Below are positions 11,934 to 24,314 of a DNA stretch of 64,000 nucleotides, one piece after another; position 1 is the stretch's first letter, and each line of letters starts with the position of its first letter. Source of the stretch: Thelonectria olida (lineage: Eukaryota > Ascomycota > Sordariomycetes > Hypocreales > Nectriaceae); contig JAGPYM010000075.1 in NCBI GenBank assembly GCA_020736575.1, forward strand, positions 1 to 64,000, read 5' to 3'. The position numbers and the translations under genes are program-made. The notes beneath the pieces are model-generated. The model made no database searches and had not been told where the DNA came from. It worked only from the letters and a program-made list of their open reading frames with translations.

Positions 11934-12599
11934 TATAAAAGCTAGAGCTATAATAGAAAATAAAAGTTAGAAGTTTTAAAAGCAGATAGAAAAATAGGGA
12001 GTAAAAATATTTAAATTTTAATTAAATATTTAGAATTAGTAAATTAAAATAGTTATAAAAATATAAAAAAGGTTTTAATTAGTTAAATATTTATTATAAA
12101 TATTAATAATTAGATTAGGTTAAATAAGGAAAGAAAAACCCTTATTTTTTATATATAATAAATTAGGTTCTATTAGCTTTAAGTAAAAGATATATATATT
12201 AAATAAAAGCTCTATTATTCCTCTATTTAATAGTGTTTAAAATACTTATATAAGTATATTCCTTTTTATTTAAATAGTTAGTTAAAAGTGGAAGATTTAA
12301 AAGGTAATTATTTTATATATTAATATACTTTTCTATTTAAAATTATATGCCTTATTAGGGCGGATATTACCTATTAGGGTAAAATAGTATATACTAATAG
12401 GTTTATATTTCTAATTTGGAAATAAGTACAATATTTTAAATAAAAATATAATTAATAAGATATATAAAATAAGAAATATATTATTATAATTCTTATATTT
12501 TTATAAGTTTAATAATAAACTTTATTTTTTTAATAGGTAAAATATATTTAAGTTATTCTATTTTATATATTTAAGCTTATATAAAAACCAGCCTTTATA
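11934..12599 (-). repeat. 5' LTR of the copia element (right copy)
   Basis: Direct repeat of 6348-7017, offset 5582-5586 bp. It starts TATAAAAGCTAG at 11934 and ends CCTTTATA at 12599. A primer-binding site should lie just below 11934 on the minus strand; I could not match it to a tRNA. Confidence 0.88.
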
Positions 12600-12699
12600 T
12601 TACTTAATCTTTTTACTCTTTTTTTCCCCTTTCTATTAATTTCTTTTAACTTTTATATATATTTAACTCTTTTATATTTAAACTTTCTTTCCCTTTTAA

Positions 12700-13250
12700 A
12701 TTATTATTAAAAATGCTAATAATTTAAATATATAATAGAAGTTAATACAAGCTAAATCCTAGCCTTATATCTATTATAATAAGCTTTTTAATAGAGCTTA
12801 AAATTAGTTTTAAAATAAAAGTTCCTATTAAATAAACCTTATTTAAAAAAACTTATTTTAAGCCTTTAATATAAAAGTATATATTTTTTTTATTTAATTC
12901 TACTTTATATAATTTAAATAATAATATAATATATAATAGTTAAAATGCCTAACTTTTTATTAATTAAATATAATATAATTTAATTAAATAATAAAAGCTA
13001 TATAACCACTTACTATATATTAAAATATATAGATTTTCTTAAATATATTAAGCTAATAAAAGACTATAATAAGCACTTAAGAAAATTATAATTTTTAAGT
13101 ATTTTTATACTATTTAATATAAATATACTATTAAATATTAATTAAAAAATTAATTTTATTATTTTAACTTATAAAATTTTAATTAAAAGATATAATATAT
13201 ATTAATACTCTTATAACTTCCTTAAATAGAAAGTTAAAAACCTTATATAA
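12700..13250 (-). repeat. R1 repeat arm, minus orientation
   Basis: Second copy of the arm seen at 5970-6347. It continues further, with the GCACTTAAG segment and a block matching the reverse complement of 31690-31800. It starts about 100 bp beyond the right LTR. Confidence 0.6.
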
Positions 13251-13254
13251 CTTT

Positions 13255-14300
13255 TTAAAAGTTTTCTTTTTAAATAACTATTTTAATTCTTATTATTATT
13301 TATAATAGCTTTAAAAATTATAATAAATAAATATTTAATTAAATTATTTTAATAAATTACTTATTATTATTATAAAAATAGTTTCTTTCTTTTTTTTAAA
13401 AAAAAGTTATTATAATATTAATATATATTAATTCCTTTAATAAAAATTATATAATTTAAAATATTTAAATTAACTTTTTAATTAATATTTAATAGTATAT
13501 TTATATTAAATAGTATAATAATATTTCAATATTTATACCCTTTTTAAATACTTATTTAAATCTTTTATTAGTTTAATATATTTAAAAGAAACTAATATAT
13601 TTTAATATATAATAAATAATTATATAATTTTATTATTTAATTAAATTATATTTTACTTAATTAATAAAAAGTTAAATATTTTAACTATTATATATTATAT
13701 TATTAGTTAAATTATATAAATTAAAGTTAAATAGAAAGTTATATTTATATTAAAAACTTAAAATATAGTTTTTTTTAAATAAGATTAATTTAATAATAAT
13801 TTCTATTTTAAAACTAATTATAAGTTTTATTAAAAAGCTTATTATAATAAATATAATATTAAAATTTAATTTGTATTAACTTTTATTATATCTTTAAACT
13901 TTTAGCCTTTTTAATAATAATAATAATAATTTTATTATAAAATAAAAAGTTAAAAATTTTATATAATATTTTAAAAAGAAAAAAAAAATATTTTGATAAT
14001 AATAATAATAAATAATTAAATAAAATAATTTAATAAATTCTTTTTAAATTATAATTATAATAATATAAATAATTATTTAAATATTTATAAAAGAAAATTT
14101 AAAAATAAAAATTAAATTAAATATATATAAAAATTAATAAAATAATATATTAAAAAGTTAATATAATAATAAAAATTACTAATTATTATTATTATTATTA
14201 AAAAAGCTAATAATTTAAGCATATAATAAAAGTTAATATAAGCTAAACCCTAGCCTTATATTTATTATAATAAGCTTTTTAATAGGGCTTATAATTAAAT
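13255..14300. mobile_element. R1 fold-back element, copy B (shortened)
   Basis: A plus arm (about 13255-13900) is followed by a minus-oriented outer end at 14100-14180 (ATATAATAATAAAAATTACT) and a further minus end block at 14205-14300. The arrangement repeats that of copy A but with a truncated second arm. Confidence 0.5.
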
Positions 14301-14545
14301 ATATTCTTTTATATATATTATATTATTAAATTAAACTTTTATATTTTATAATTATAATTATTAACCTATTTATATATAATTATAATAAGTTTAAAATAAG
14401 TTTTTTATTAATATTTAAAACTTAAAATTTAATATTTAATATTAATATTTTAATTTATTTAAAATAGCTATTAAAATAATTATAATTAAATAGTATTATT
14501 TACTACTATTACTTTAAAAGTTAACTTACTTTTTTATAATAAATT

Positions 14546-15479
14546 TCATACTTAATAGACTTTCTATCCTTGGGCCCTTCTCTTTTCGAAACCGAGTTAC
14601 CTTATAAATTGTAAGGAGCTGAGCCTGCGGCTCCTTCTAGGCCGGTGTATAGTGCAGTTCTCTCACGCAGTAAGATAACTGGTTGATCTTTTTGGCTTCG
14701 CCGGATAGGTCTATTGACGGGCGAGTCACACCACGCTAACCCTGACATAAATGTGCATCCCGCATGGCTGCTCAGCTCGTTATCTCCACTGCCCTCATTC
14801 GGCGACAGCCTCGATGACATGCTTGATGTCACACACAGCGCAGGTTGAGCTGAGCCGGGCGCGATCGGCAGGGCGCGTTTGGTGTTGGCTCCGCCCTCTC
14901 GTAATCGCGTGTAACTCTCACGATGAACGATGCCGAAACCGTACTGCGGACGCGGACCCGAAAAATACAAACGAGGGTCACCACTCGCCAATCGTCCCCT
15001 CTGCATCAACCGTGAGCGTGTTGCGACGATGATACAAAAAGGGGCGCGTTCGGTGACCTCCCAGACTCCCCTGCTGCTTGGTGGCGTTGAGCTAATGATG
15101 CTTTTGTCTGTGGCTGTCATATTCAACCCCAGATTGTTGCCACCCCCTTCGCCATTGGCGTCGACAACGATTCGAGTCTTAATGGCAAGTCTACCAAGTC
15201 TCCTGATCTGTCATTTGTGGTGACCAATAGGATCATGGTCCAGCCCGGCAAGTCAAGCACCCATCCCGGAAAATGCGGGGATTAGCTGCTGCTGTGTGAC
15301 GGCTCTGGAGTCCAGGCCCTCCCTGCCTCTTGCCTGCAGGGGGTTTCATGCGGGGGTCATCTCTTGGAAGTCGCCATGAGTTGTGGAGGGGGGGAAGCTT
15401 GGTTTCCGTTAAAAGGCCTGCAATGCAACCTGGACACTCTCCATCCCAGACCCCGCCCATCGTGCAACGTTTTGTCAAC
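14546..15479. other. Intergenic, normal base composition
   Basis: G+C returns to normal here. Open frames on both strands (for example 14602-15126 minus) have no domain and atypical composition. I see nothing definable. It should contain the promoter of the CFEM receptor gene that starts at 15480. Confidence 0.4.
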
Positions 15480-17154
15480 ATGAATGTGCTGCTGGCCTTG
15501 TTCGTTTGTCTATTTTTTACCTGCCCGATATGGTGCGAAGAGACCTTGAAGGTCCCAAATGTCCCTGACTGTGCCGTTAGTGCCCCATGCGGCATGTCCC
15601 TTCAGATCTACCGAAGTACTGATCCTCCCTTCCATAGCTGACGTGTTTCGAAGAGGCGAAATCAAACTCTGCCTGCTCAATTGATCCGCAATGCCTATGC
15701 ACAGATAAGGCACTGAGTGAACATGTCCTCACCTGTGTTAAGCATTCATGCCTCCCGGAGGGCATATTCGGTGAGTCATAAGGCACCGGCAAATTCAGAA
15801 CGAAACGACCTGACAGATGGTCCGTAGCGACCGTCAATGCAACCTCGACTGCTTGCAATGCACCTGTCCGACATAAGCAAGTAAATTTTGACGTCATGGC
15901 TGCGACCGTGACCATCCTTGCCTCGATCATAGTTGGCTTGAGGTTGTTCGAGAGGCTGCAGTGTGGTTCGGGCCTCTACACTGACGACTATCTCATTATT
16001 ATCAGCCTTGTCAGACAGTCTTTTTCCAGAAGTATTATTACGGCTGCTTACGGCTCTCACAGATGGTTGATATAGCTAACTCAGTAGTTTGCATTTATGG
16101 GCGTAAGTTGCATGCGGCCCTTATTGAAGGATTATTAATACTGAAGATGCTATTAGTCTCTCCCAATGGGTTAGGAAAGGATGCTTGGACTGTCAGTGCG
16201 GAGCAGATTACTGCTTTCCTACGCGTAAGCTATGGCCCATTCCTTACAGAGACTTGCTAATACTGCTTCAAGTACCTCTTTGTGGGTTCAATTTTATACA
16301 CCACTACAGTCTTCTCTGTGAAGCTCTGCATCCTTCTATTCTATCTCCGTATTTTCCCTGGAACTACCATTCGGGTGCTTATATGGGCGACTCTTATTCT
16401 AAATCTGGTTTGCCTTACGATCTTTAATATTATAACCCTGACTGAATGCCGCCCGATACAATATGTCTGGCAGCGTTGGGACGCGCTACACGAAGGTCAA
16501 TGCAATAACATTAACGCTATGGCCTGGGCTGGTGCTGCTATCAGTATTTTGATAGACCTCTGGATGCTTGGGCTTCCACTGTCGCAGGTTATTCATCTAC
16601 AGATACATTGGAAACGCAAACTTGCCGTGGCCCTGATGTTTGGTGTTGGCGCTTTGTGGGTTTCTATCTTCTCCTTTATGCTTATGCGAAAACCAAACTT
16701 ATAATATGCAAGTGTTACAGTTGTCTGCATCCTCCGACTTCAGGCTCTTGTGGAATTTGGCCATACCGTCAACCCTACCTGTAAGCTCGATATCCCCTAT
16801 TCTTCCTCGACGTTGCTCCTTACTGTCGCTATAGGGGATGCGTTTTCTACCTGCTACTGGTCTATTATCGAACTAAACGTCGCAATCTATTGCGTCTGTA
16901 TGCCTAATCTTCGCCTCTTGCTCCTCCGATTGTTCCCAAAGATAATTGGGTCTGGTACGCATTCGACCAATCTTCGAAACAGGTCATCAGTATCTCGCAT
17001 AAGAAGGGGTACGGACAATGGCCCAGTAAGCCACGTCGCTGGCACCTGTTACGCACCGACTTTTCATCCAGACGGTGAGCTGAAAGGGTCTTCGAGTACT
17101 ACCGAGTTGGTTGAATTGGTACGGCCCATCAGCGACGGCAAAGCTACCGTTTAG
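15480..17154 (+). CDS. CFEM-containing PTH11-type seven-helix receptor
   Basis: Predicted plasma-membrane receptor of the fungal PTH11 class (CFEM plus rhodopsin-like/SAT4 seven-helix domain). Eight exons join without a stop to 437 residues: 15480-15615, 15654-15770, 15828-16009, 16063-16102, 16157-16224, 16273-16655, 16713-16780, 16835-17154. A signal peptide (MNVLLALFVCLFFTCPIWC) precedes a cysteine-rich CFEM domain: PDCAVSAPC, then SACSIDPQCLC, LTC, HSC and TAC, eight cysteines in family spacing. Membrane helices follow, with family hallmarks TDDY, GLGKDAW, KLCILLFYLRIF, FGVGAFVTVVCILRLQ and YWSIIELNVAI. The cytoplasmic tail is serine/threonine-rich. All introns are GT-AG, 38-57 nt. The 38-nt first intron is the least certain but is needed to keep both cysteine blocks in frame. 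The gene is intact although it lies 0.9 kb from the RIP block. Confidence 0.9.
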
Positions 17155-18538
17155 CGGTTGTGGAGGGCGTAATCGTGTGAGTAGGAGTTTCAGAACGCAC
17201 CATGTCTTGGGCAGGTTTGCTGGTTGGATTGTAAGGATAATATAGTAGTTCAAGCTTGCCTTCTCCGACGTCTTCTTTCAGTTCCGGGGCGCGTAGGTCT
17301 CGTTACTCGTTGCCATAATTCCATGCTGCCGTGTATAGTAGGAAATCTGCTTCAATAGATAGCCTTAGTGCCGTGATATGGAGAATCCGCGTATGCGCAT
17401 CCGTACTTCCTTGAGGAAGGAAGTCATTCGTGGATGGATAGGGTCGTCTGTGTCGTCTATGAACACCGGCTTCTTGTATGTCTTTGCAAAGCCGTAACTA
17501 GATCGGGTCATGTCGATCCTATTGTCAACGTTACATTTCATCTGAGGCTGCCAATCCTCAGTGTGGACGCCAAACGAGCGTGAAACGTACTCTCCTTGGG
17601 TTATCCACCCAAAGTAAGTCCGCTGGGAGGCTACTGAGGAGACAATCTGACTTGAGATGCGTCTAGATACCATCTAGTCCAATGGATAGCCGATGTCCGG
17701 TGCCATCCAAGTGCCGGGGCATGATCGAGGCTTTAATTGATGGAGAAAGACAATGGTAAGTCGGCCCGTGATTATGCATGGCGAATCATGCTCATAAATA
17801 ACTTGAGCTGGACTTTGTATATTCAAAGAATGGCTCTCGTCTGTTGAAGCTTTTCAATCCCGACTTAAACTGGGACAAGGACTTTCAATACCGCAGTCGT
17901 GCAAAAAAAAGCCATGATGGTTCATCTCACTCTTTCTCCTGCCTTATCATGCAAGAATCAACTCCTCTCTTCCACATACATGCTACTTACAAGGACTTAG
18001 TCTTCGTCAGTGGTCTCGCACTCCCTAATACTCTCCCCCCTCGCAGCTGATCCTTCCGGGGATAGCAACATTGGGGATGGCCACGACCTTCAGCTCATGA
18101 CTGGCGATTGCTGCGCGGGTCGCGAAGGGAGTTCGACAGGGGCATGGACTGGCTTGAGTGGTAGAGGTATGAGGAAGAAAAAAGGACCGGAGTTTAAAGT
18201 CTATCGCGTGACTAGCGTCGACCGTATTGATACTATTGCGGTTTCTTGTGTCTTAGTAGACCAACTTGAAGAGCCCGTGGTGCCATGGTTCGCATCAACG
18301 ATTTTCCCATCAGGTGGCTATGAAAGGCTCGTGTTCATGGAAATGCAAACGATATTGAGTATGACAGGTCTTAGTTAATTGACCAGGCTGAATTCAAAAA
18401 CGAAACGCTGATTTCATTCCGGGCTAAAACATTACAGACAATGATCCACGATCACCTTGTGAGGAGTGCAAATAGTCAACTGGATGCCTATATTTAATCG
18501 TTATCTTCATTTCGCATACATTCCTCTGCTATCAGTAC
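17155..18538. other. Region between the two receptor genes
   Basis: No recognised gene. A 102-residue minus frame (17365-17673) and a 122-residue plus frame (18010-18378) are the longest, and neither shows a known motif. The plus frame has a locally protein-like segment (FKVYRVTSVDRIDTIAVSC) and could be the remnant of an exon. The 3' ends of both convergent receptor genes should terminate here. Confidence 0.35.
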
Positions 18539-19779
18539 CTAATCTCTAGAGTTTTCCCCGGAAGAGCCTTTGAATTTGCCCTCATCTTCTATAATGGCCA
18601 AAGGCCCATTTTGATGTCTTTCGCATCTTATGCTTTCACGCGAGTTGTCATCCACCAACCCCGGTGATGAAACAATGGGAAGTCCTCGACAATGAAATGC
18701 CGATCGACATAGATCAATCGCCCCGTTGCATGTTGGGCTAGCTTCCTTGCTGGTGCCATGATACAGTGAGTTTAGTTTTCGGATCAGTGGCCGTAGTGTC
18801 GCCATGGACAAGGCAGTGAGGCCGAGACCGTTCTCAGCAGTACTCCAAATGGCGATATCGGCGAACCCATAGAGGAAGTCCTCGGCATCTGTGAGTTGCC
18901 AGACGTAAAACATGCGTACAATGGTTGCACAGCACGCGCTTGACCATGGTCAGTGTGGGGAACACTAAAAGAAGGCGGAGAAAAGAGACATGAGATGATA
19001 ACATGGGACTTGACTCACATTGATCCCAAGGCTAGCACACCTGCCAGCAGTAGCTTGTCTTTTAATTTGAGGTTGAGCTTCCACACCACATAAACTGGCA
19101 AGAGGCCAAGCATCCAGTCCGCCCAGGCGTTAATAGCCGAACCGACGTATGCTGTGTTAGATATGAATGGCTTTGGCAAGCAGAGCCCTGTGCCAGGGTC
19201 CAGAAAACGAGTCCAGAAGTAGTTCGGCGGAGAGCATTGAAAGACGACAATGAAGAGGTAAAAGACGTTGAAGACAAGGATCACGCCTAGGACAGTCCAT
19301 ATCAGCACCCTCTGCCATCGCGTGGAGATGATACGAAGCAGAAATATGCCGGCAGTGTACTTGACGAGCACTGAGGTAATAATATAAAAGAATTCACCGA
19401 ACCACCTGCACTGTATGGCCTTGTCAGTCGGAGTACACCGGATGATTTGTGAGAGCGGTGGTAACAACTTGCCTTCAGTATTTTGGATACGTTCTCCTTT
19501 CGAACATCGCGTAGGCGACGTCCAGCCCCGTACTTGATGGCCTGAAGCACGAAGCCGCAAAAAATGATGAAGAATATCTTCAGCCCAGGTTAGAACAGCA
19601 AGCTGACAACGAGTCTTGATGGCAGTCTTTACCAGAGTCGCGACGGCAAGCCAGTCATCAACGTTCAAGGACCTGAGCATGACAGCGCGAACATAGCTCC
19701 TCAAGCTAACGGTGATGATGGCCGTGGCCATAAATAAGACCGCGACGCCTTCAAGGTTGGGGCCACGATTACCAGTCAT
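18539..19779 (-). CDS. PTH11-like seven-helix membrane protein without CFEM
   Basis: Predicted integral membrane protein of the fungal rhodopsin/SAT4 family that includes PTH11-like receptors. Four exons join to 347 residues: 19779-19633, 19577-19473, 19410-19019, 18938-18539. Hallmarks in order: LNVDDWLAVATL, IKYGAGRRLRDV, WFGEFFYI, KYTAGIFLLRI, the FQCSPPNYFW loop, WADWMLGLLPVYVVWKL, TIVRMFYVWQL, IAIWSTAENGLG and MATLRPLIRKL. The second intron (19472-19411) has a GCAAGT donor, a recognised minor GC-AG class; the other two are GT-AG. No in-frame ATG lies between 19779 and the upstream stop. There is no signal peptide and no CFEM domain. It is convergent with the CFEM receptor 1.4 kb away. 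Confidence 0.88.
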
Positions 19780-22565
19780 GACTGGGATGGCCAGCTGGAT
19801 CGGTTCTGGAAGATATGGTCAGGGAGGTCGGCAACGGGGACAGAGACGTGAGAACTTTGAGCGGGTATAGTCTGAAGCCAAGTTCGGCCCAACAGGGAGC
19901 GATGACGCCGAACTCATTAAATATAACTAGAGCAAGGCTTGCATTCCCCCCAATGGCTCACACAACAGACTGATGCCAGACACATCTCACATCCACGCCA
20001 TTCTGGAACTCTCCCCTGCATAGTCGATCTAACTCAGAGCAGTCCTCCAGCCTTGGGAAATCGTCAAAGCGTTAACTTGTCCCTATCACCCTCTTACGTA
20101 CGGAGTATTGGTACGAAATTTCATTTGATAACACAGCCAAGCTTGTATCGTATTTGTCGGGAGGCGTCCGCCGTCATCCCACCCACAAGTCTCTAGCTCA
20201 GCCACTTCCTAGTGGTCGGGGTGGCTTGTACCAAGCCTGTTTGGCGCCATCAATGCAATGACATATATACGGCTAGACTCGGCGCAGAAGCTACCAGTAG
20301 ACTCTCCATCCTTGTCACTGGGCCTTTAGCTCCGGAGACATGTGACAAGCCGGCGTCGTTGGGTAGTACTTTTGTTTTGGGTTGTATCGCTGCTTACACT
20401 GACCAGACGGAATGGTGCAGACTCATACCGGGGGTTCAAACCTCCACGAGTTCAGCTTTGTAGATCCCCGCGCGTTAGCCAATCTAGGACGAAAATCATT
20501 AGCTCCACTTCCCCGCATCCCCTTGATAGCGCTTGTGGCTTGTAGGCAGCTGTCATGCCCAAGTCGCTGACGGTCCTCGGCGCCAGGGCCATCTTCCTTG
20601 ATATGGCACTCCAGCCCCTGGCTCAGGAACCATGTGCCTCTCATCACACCTTGAACTAGATGGCAGATGCTATCAGGCACCAACCATGCATGGAGCTTAG
20701 GGGATGATGCTCGCCAATGTCGCTACTCCAGGATCACTTGGTCACAATGCGTGCATCCATTTCATCCGCCTCATTCCTATAGATTGCTTGGCCTTTACTT
20801 TTCATTACCACTAGCTCCGCATTCTCAAACAGACTAACCCTGGAAATCTCCGTTTTCGCGCCATCTTTTCTCGAGCCATGGGTAGCTGGCTCCATGATTG
20901 TACTTCAGAGCTCATCATCAGACTGAAGACGCCGCAGTCGGGTGGAGAACAAACTTGGAGCAGGGATCGGAGGCCAGAGACGCCGCCGAAATTCCAGTTC
21001 GTGGCTCGACAGCGCTCCAGGTGGCGGGCGACATTGGTAGTAGCACCTCGATTGCATCTCGAGTATTGCTCGAGAGGCGCGTTACCAATGGGCGAGCTCA
21101 TATAAGAATGTCTCCATCCAGCAGAGTTGGGATGAACGTGGAGCGAAAGATAGTTGCGCTGCTGCCGCTACAAGATATCAGCCTTCCATGCATTGTTTTT
21201 CGCGTGATTTATGCTTGACGGGATCAGTACACAGCAACGAAGCTCAATGTGCCGGCCACCAAGATCTTAGTCTTCACCTGTACCTTGAGGGAGACAAAGC
21301 GATGAGTGCTGGGAGGATTCCAAAGGCCAATCCGCTGTACAGTTCACACATGATGCTGTGCACTTCATGATCAGAATCAGCTGCCCTGAGAGACGAATGC
21401 TAGCGCGATATTACAGAGGTGGCAAGACGATACGTGATCGACCTCCAGGGGCACGTAGTGCGTGGGCAACTCGGCCGGAAACGTCAAAGCGCAGACAGAT
21501 GCAACACAACCTCGTGCAAGGGGCCTTGTCCTGTCTGAATCTTTCATGCTGCCGGAAGCTTTGAGCTGAAGTACCTTCGTGCAATACGCTCAGCTAAGCA
21601 CAGACCTCTACCGAAGAGAAAATGCCAGTCATAAAAGCATGCGATTTGACGGATATGGCCAACAGTTCCCCTTTTCCTTGTACAGCACTGAAGCCGTCAG
21701 CCTTGAACCGTTGGGATCCACCGACGGGAGGTGGCATATTACAAACCTCACAATGCCTGCCTGTCTAGGAAGGAAATCCGGAGCCATGCATGTTGAGCAC
21801 ACCCATTGACTGCCACGTACGCGCTAGCTAGCTGTTAGTTACAGCGACAAGGTACGCATGGACAGTGATCAACAGGACGACTAAGCTAATCTGTACTGTT
21901 GAACAGGGATAGATTCGGCCGAAGCTCGTCTGGATCAATTTCCGAGTTTCAACTCCGTCCCAAGACGTGCGGTAGTCAGCATGTGCTGGTCATCCGCTAT
22001 GCAGAACAGTAGGTTAGTAGTGCATCATTTGCAAGAAAGGGACACTAGCTACATCATCCCTAGTGACAGGTAGCTATAGACAGGTTTTATCAGTGTTTAA
22101 ATCGGATAATTAACTTGTCTATAGAGGCTCTAACTATATAGCTGCGGAGGGTAATAAAGCAATCTCTAGGTTAATTAGTTGAGAGAAGGAGAATGCACGC
22201 TATAAATGCATGCAGCCTAGTCACCAGCAGGGCAGCACATCCCACGAGTCACTCTCATGACAGAGTTAATTCTCAACCCTCCGACGATCCTGTAACACCG
22301 AACCAAGCTATCGCATAGCAGATTGAAGACAAAATATCCGTTGAAATGCAGCTGCATACCAAAGTTCGCATGAGGGCGTAGGTGACGAAACCCGTGAGCT
22401 CTGGTAGGCTAATACCAAAACACAATAACTAGGCCAAAAGGGTTGGCCAGATGGTACGGTTGGCCACTCCATGTATTGTCCAAAGATGCTTTGCGCAGAT
22501 TTGAGACAATTGACGCTCTAAGACAGAGCTGAGCTTACCTTTGTGCTTGTCCGTTTCGAACCAAA
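19780..22565. other. Intergenic, 2.8 kb
   Basis: No gene recognised. Many short overlapping frames occur on both strands (20212-20463, 20898-21218, 21579-21809) without domains. A T-loop-like GGGTTCAAACC at about 20427 lacks the rest of a tRNA. Composition is normal, with no obvious RIP bias. Confidence 0.35.
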
Positions 22566-23274
22566 CGTTTAATAGGAACGTCTTTATATATCAACTAGCA
22601 TCATGTGGATGAAAAAGAGTCTCAGATCAAGTTAATGCATGGCATCTACCACTGTGCAAGGACAGTAGTTGTGTGGATAGGAACAGTGGACGCATCCAGC
22701 GACCTCAGTTTTGAGGCAGTGCGTATGTTCCAGGCACTATTTCAAGATCACGGTGTGCCTGGGGCGGCCTGTGTGGCATTTCTCAATAACAGCGACAAAT
22801 TCCCATCTAAAAAGCTAGCTGCACGGCCTTACTGGTATATATAGATCTATATCTCACGCTTGGATATTCTAAGAAATGAAGTCCGTTTGTTGACTTGACC
22901 TCCAATGCGGCACTGACAAGTCTCGGTATTCGTTGTGTGAGGACCTTGACCTTCAGTCATCGCGCGGCCTCACTGCCGTCCCGACCAAGAACAGAGAAAC
23001 GAGACCTCGCTTCTTCGACGATTTCGAGCCGAGACCGCCCTGTATGAATACCGATCAAAGTTTCCCAAACTATTTCCTGGACTACTTGTTGGATAAATGC
23101 TGCCAAGAACGACGAGACAACATTTTTGCCTTCTGGAATATATTTCTCGAGGATATCAACGAAACGATACAAGATAGCTACAAGAGCCGAACTCATGAAC
23201 TACTTCTTCACGGTGCTCGGGCAATTGTGAGTTCGATACAGAGCGTGTACATTTTTGTTATTCAAGGACGCTAG
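22566..23274 (+). pseudogene. HET-domain (heterokaryon incompatibility) pseudogene
   Basis: HET proteins trigger cell death when incompatible hyphae fuse. The core reads YIN*HHVDEKESQIKLM followed by IYHCARTVVVWIG, matching the family pattern IN-x-D-x2-E-x2-Q-x2-LM-x2-IY-x2-A-x2-V-x-W-G. A stop (22596-22598) sits where the family usually has Q (CAG to TAG). Then come AARPYWY (family: RPW/Y followed by W-x-V/I-QE) and another stop. At 22933-23274 a second open block, CCQERRDNIFAFWNIF and onward, resembles the later RD-I/Y-A segment. The 5' half of the domain is not visible. It is dead: in-frame stops, missing start, truncated. Confidence 0.8.
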
Positions 23275-24300
23275 ATGCCGCCAGATGATCCTGAGGAAGG
23301 CTCGCAAACAAAAATGCCATCTGGGTGTCCTTATTTAGCTACGCCGTATCACAGTCCTGTCATTAAGCCAGAAGAAACGCTGAGCATTTCGCAGAAAAGG
23401 CTACAGTAGCATTCCATGCAAATTCTCGACTACAGGTAACAGGTTTCAGGATTGGCGAGATCTTACAAACAGTCCCTCGAAAAGTGGTACCAGAAGATAT
23501 GCAAACGGCCATGTGGTTAAAGTTTGATGTCAATTGAGAATTGAATTACTACGTAAGGTGTCTTAACGTTAGCCTTCGAGGTATACCACAAGATGCACAT
23601 ACACGACTGCTGTCCCTAAGAGCAACTACTTGAACTTTGCTTGCTAGCCGAGATGGAAATGAAAGAGACGAGGATATATTGCTTGGTCTTGTTGAAAGAA
23701 CAGCGTCTTATTTCCTTTACGACGACGACTAGCACCGGGCGCCCTGCGGGCGATTTGGACAAACACGAGATCTCGGAGAGTCTGTTTATTTAGGGTTGGC
23801 CTTGCGGTTACCGAAGCACTACGCTCAAGGAAAGCAGCACCCAAGGTTTGGATAAACTACATAGCTCTCGTGCCATGTATAGTCCAACGGGGGGATGCTA
23901 TATGTATTGTCCTCGGATGTCTGCTGGCGGTCGTCCTCCGCAGGGTTGGAAATTTCTACTGCATCCTGGGTGAAATATTCGCCGATACAATTATAATTGG
24001 TCCGTTTAAAGTTACGATAAGGTTGAGAGATTTTATAAGTAAATAAAAGTAGCGTTGCTTTACGTCGAGTTTTAGGGTGAAATACCAAGATCAATCCTGG
24101 ATTAAAAGGGATAACAATTGAGTAGGGTCATAAAATAACAGGCTGGCTCCAATAGGTCCCAATTGCTATCTTAACTATATAACAAAAGATAGCCAAGCTA
24201 AATCCTAATGGCCAAGCGGTCAATTTCCTGTATAATTCCTCTTTTCCTTACCGGTACGTCACATCCCGTAACGTGCGATTAGCTACAGCAAAGCAATAAC
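23275..24300. other. Intergenic between the HET and NLR pseudogenes
   Basis: Nothing recognised. Moderately AT-rich around 24000-24200. It may contain the eroded 5' end of the NLR gene. Confidence 0.35.
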
Positions 24301-24314
24301 TCGATGATAGCTTC

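Larger units (their letters stand above)
6348..12599 (-). mobile_element. RIP-erased Ty1/copia LTR retrotransposon, full length
   Basis: A 6.25 kb element on the minus strand with two LTRs of about 668 bp, a polypurine tract next to the 3' LTR, and traces of the polyprotein in copia order: Gag zinc knuckle, integrase, reverse transcriptase, RNase H. Catalytic residues are replaced in the way RIP predicts: C to Y, D to N, G to S, H to Y, Q or W to stop. There are stops and frame changes throughout, so it is dead. Gag-IN-RT-RH order separates copia from gypsy elements. Confidence 0.92.
1650..14545. repeat. AT-rich, RIP-degraded repeat block 1
   Basis: Nearly 13 kb of extremely AT-rich sequence with no intact gene and stops in all frames. 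CpG is almost absent and TpA is very frequent, which is the composition left by RIP in ascomycetes. It contains a degenerate Ty1/copia element (6348-12599) and several copies of a fold-back repeat, R1. The transition to normal composition is abrupt at both sides: just after the bZIP stop, and around 14540-14580. Confidence 0.93.

Noticed and set aside
6343..12604. Five-base target-site duplication around the copia element
   Set aside because: Flanks GCACT and TTACT agree in only three or four positions when RIP is allowed; too weak to claim.
14602..15126. 174-residue minus-strand open frame
   Set aside because: Composition rich in Arg/Ser/Pro, no domain, overlaps other frames of the same kind; looks like a chance frame.
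17365..17673. 102-residue minus-strand frame as a gene
   Set aside because: No recognisable motif or splice partner; kept only as a note in the interval description.
20420..20445. T-loop-like GGGTTCAAACC suggesting a tRNA
   Set aside because: No matching acceptor stem, D-arm or anticodon arm at the right distances on either strand.
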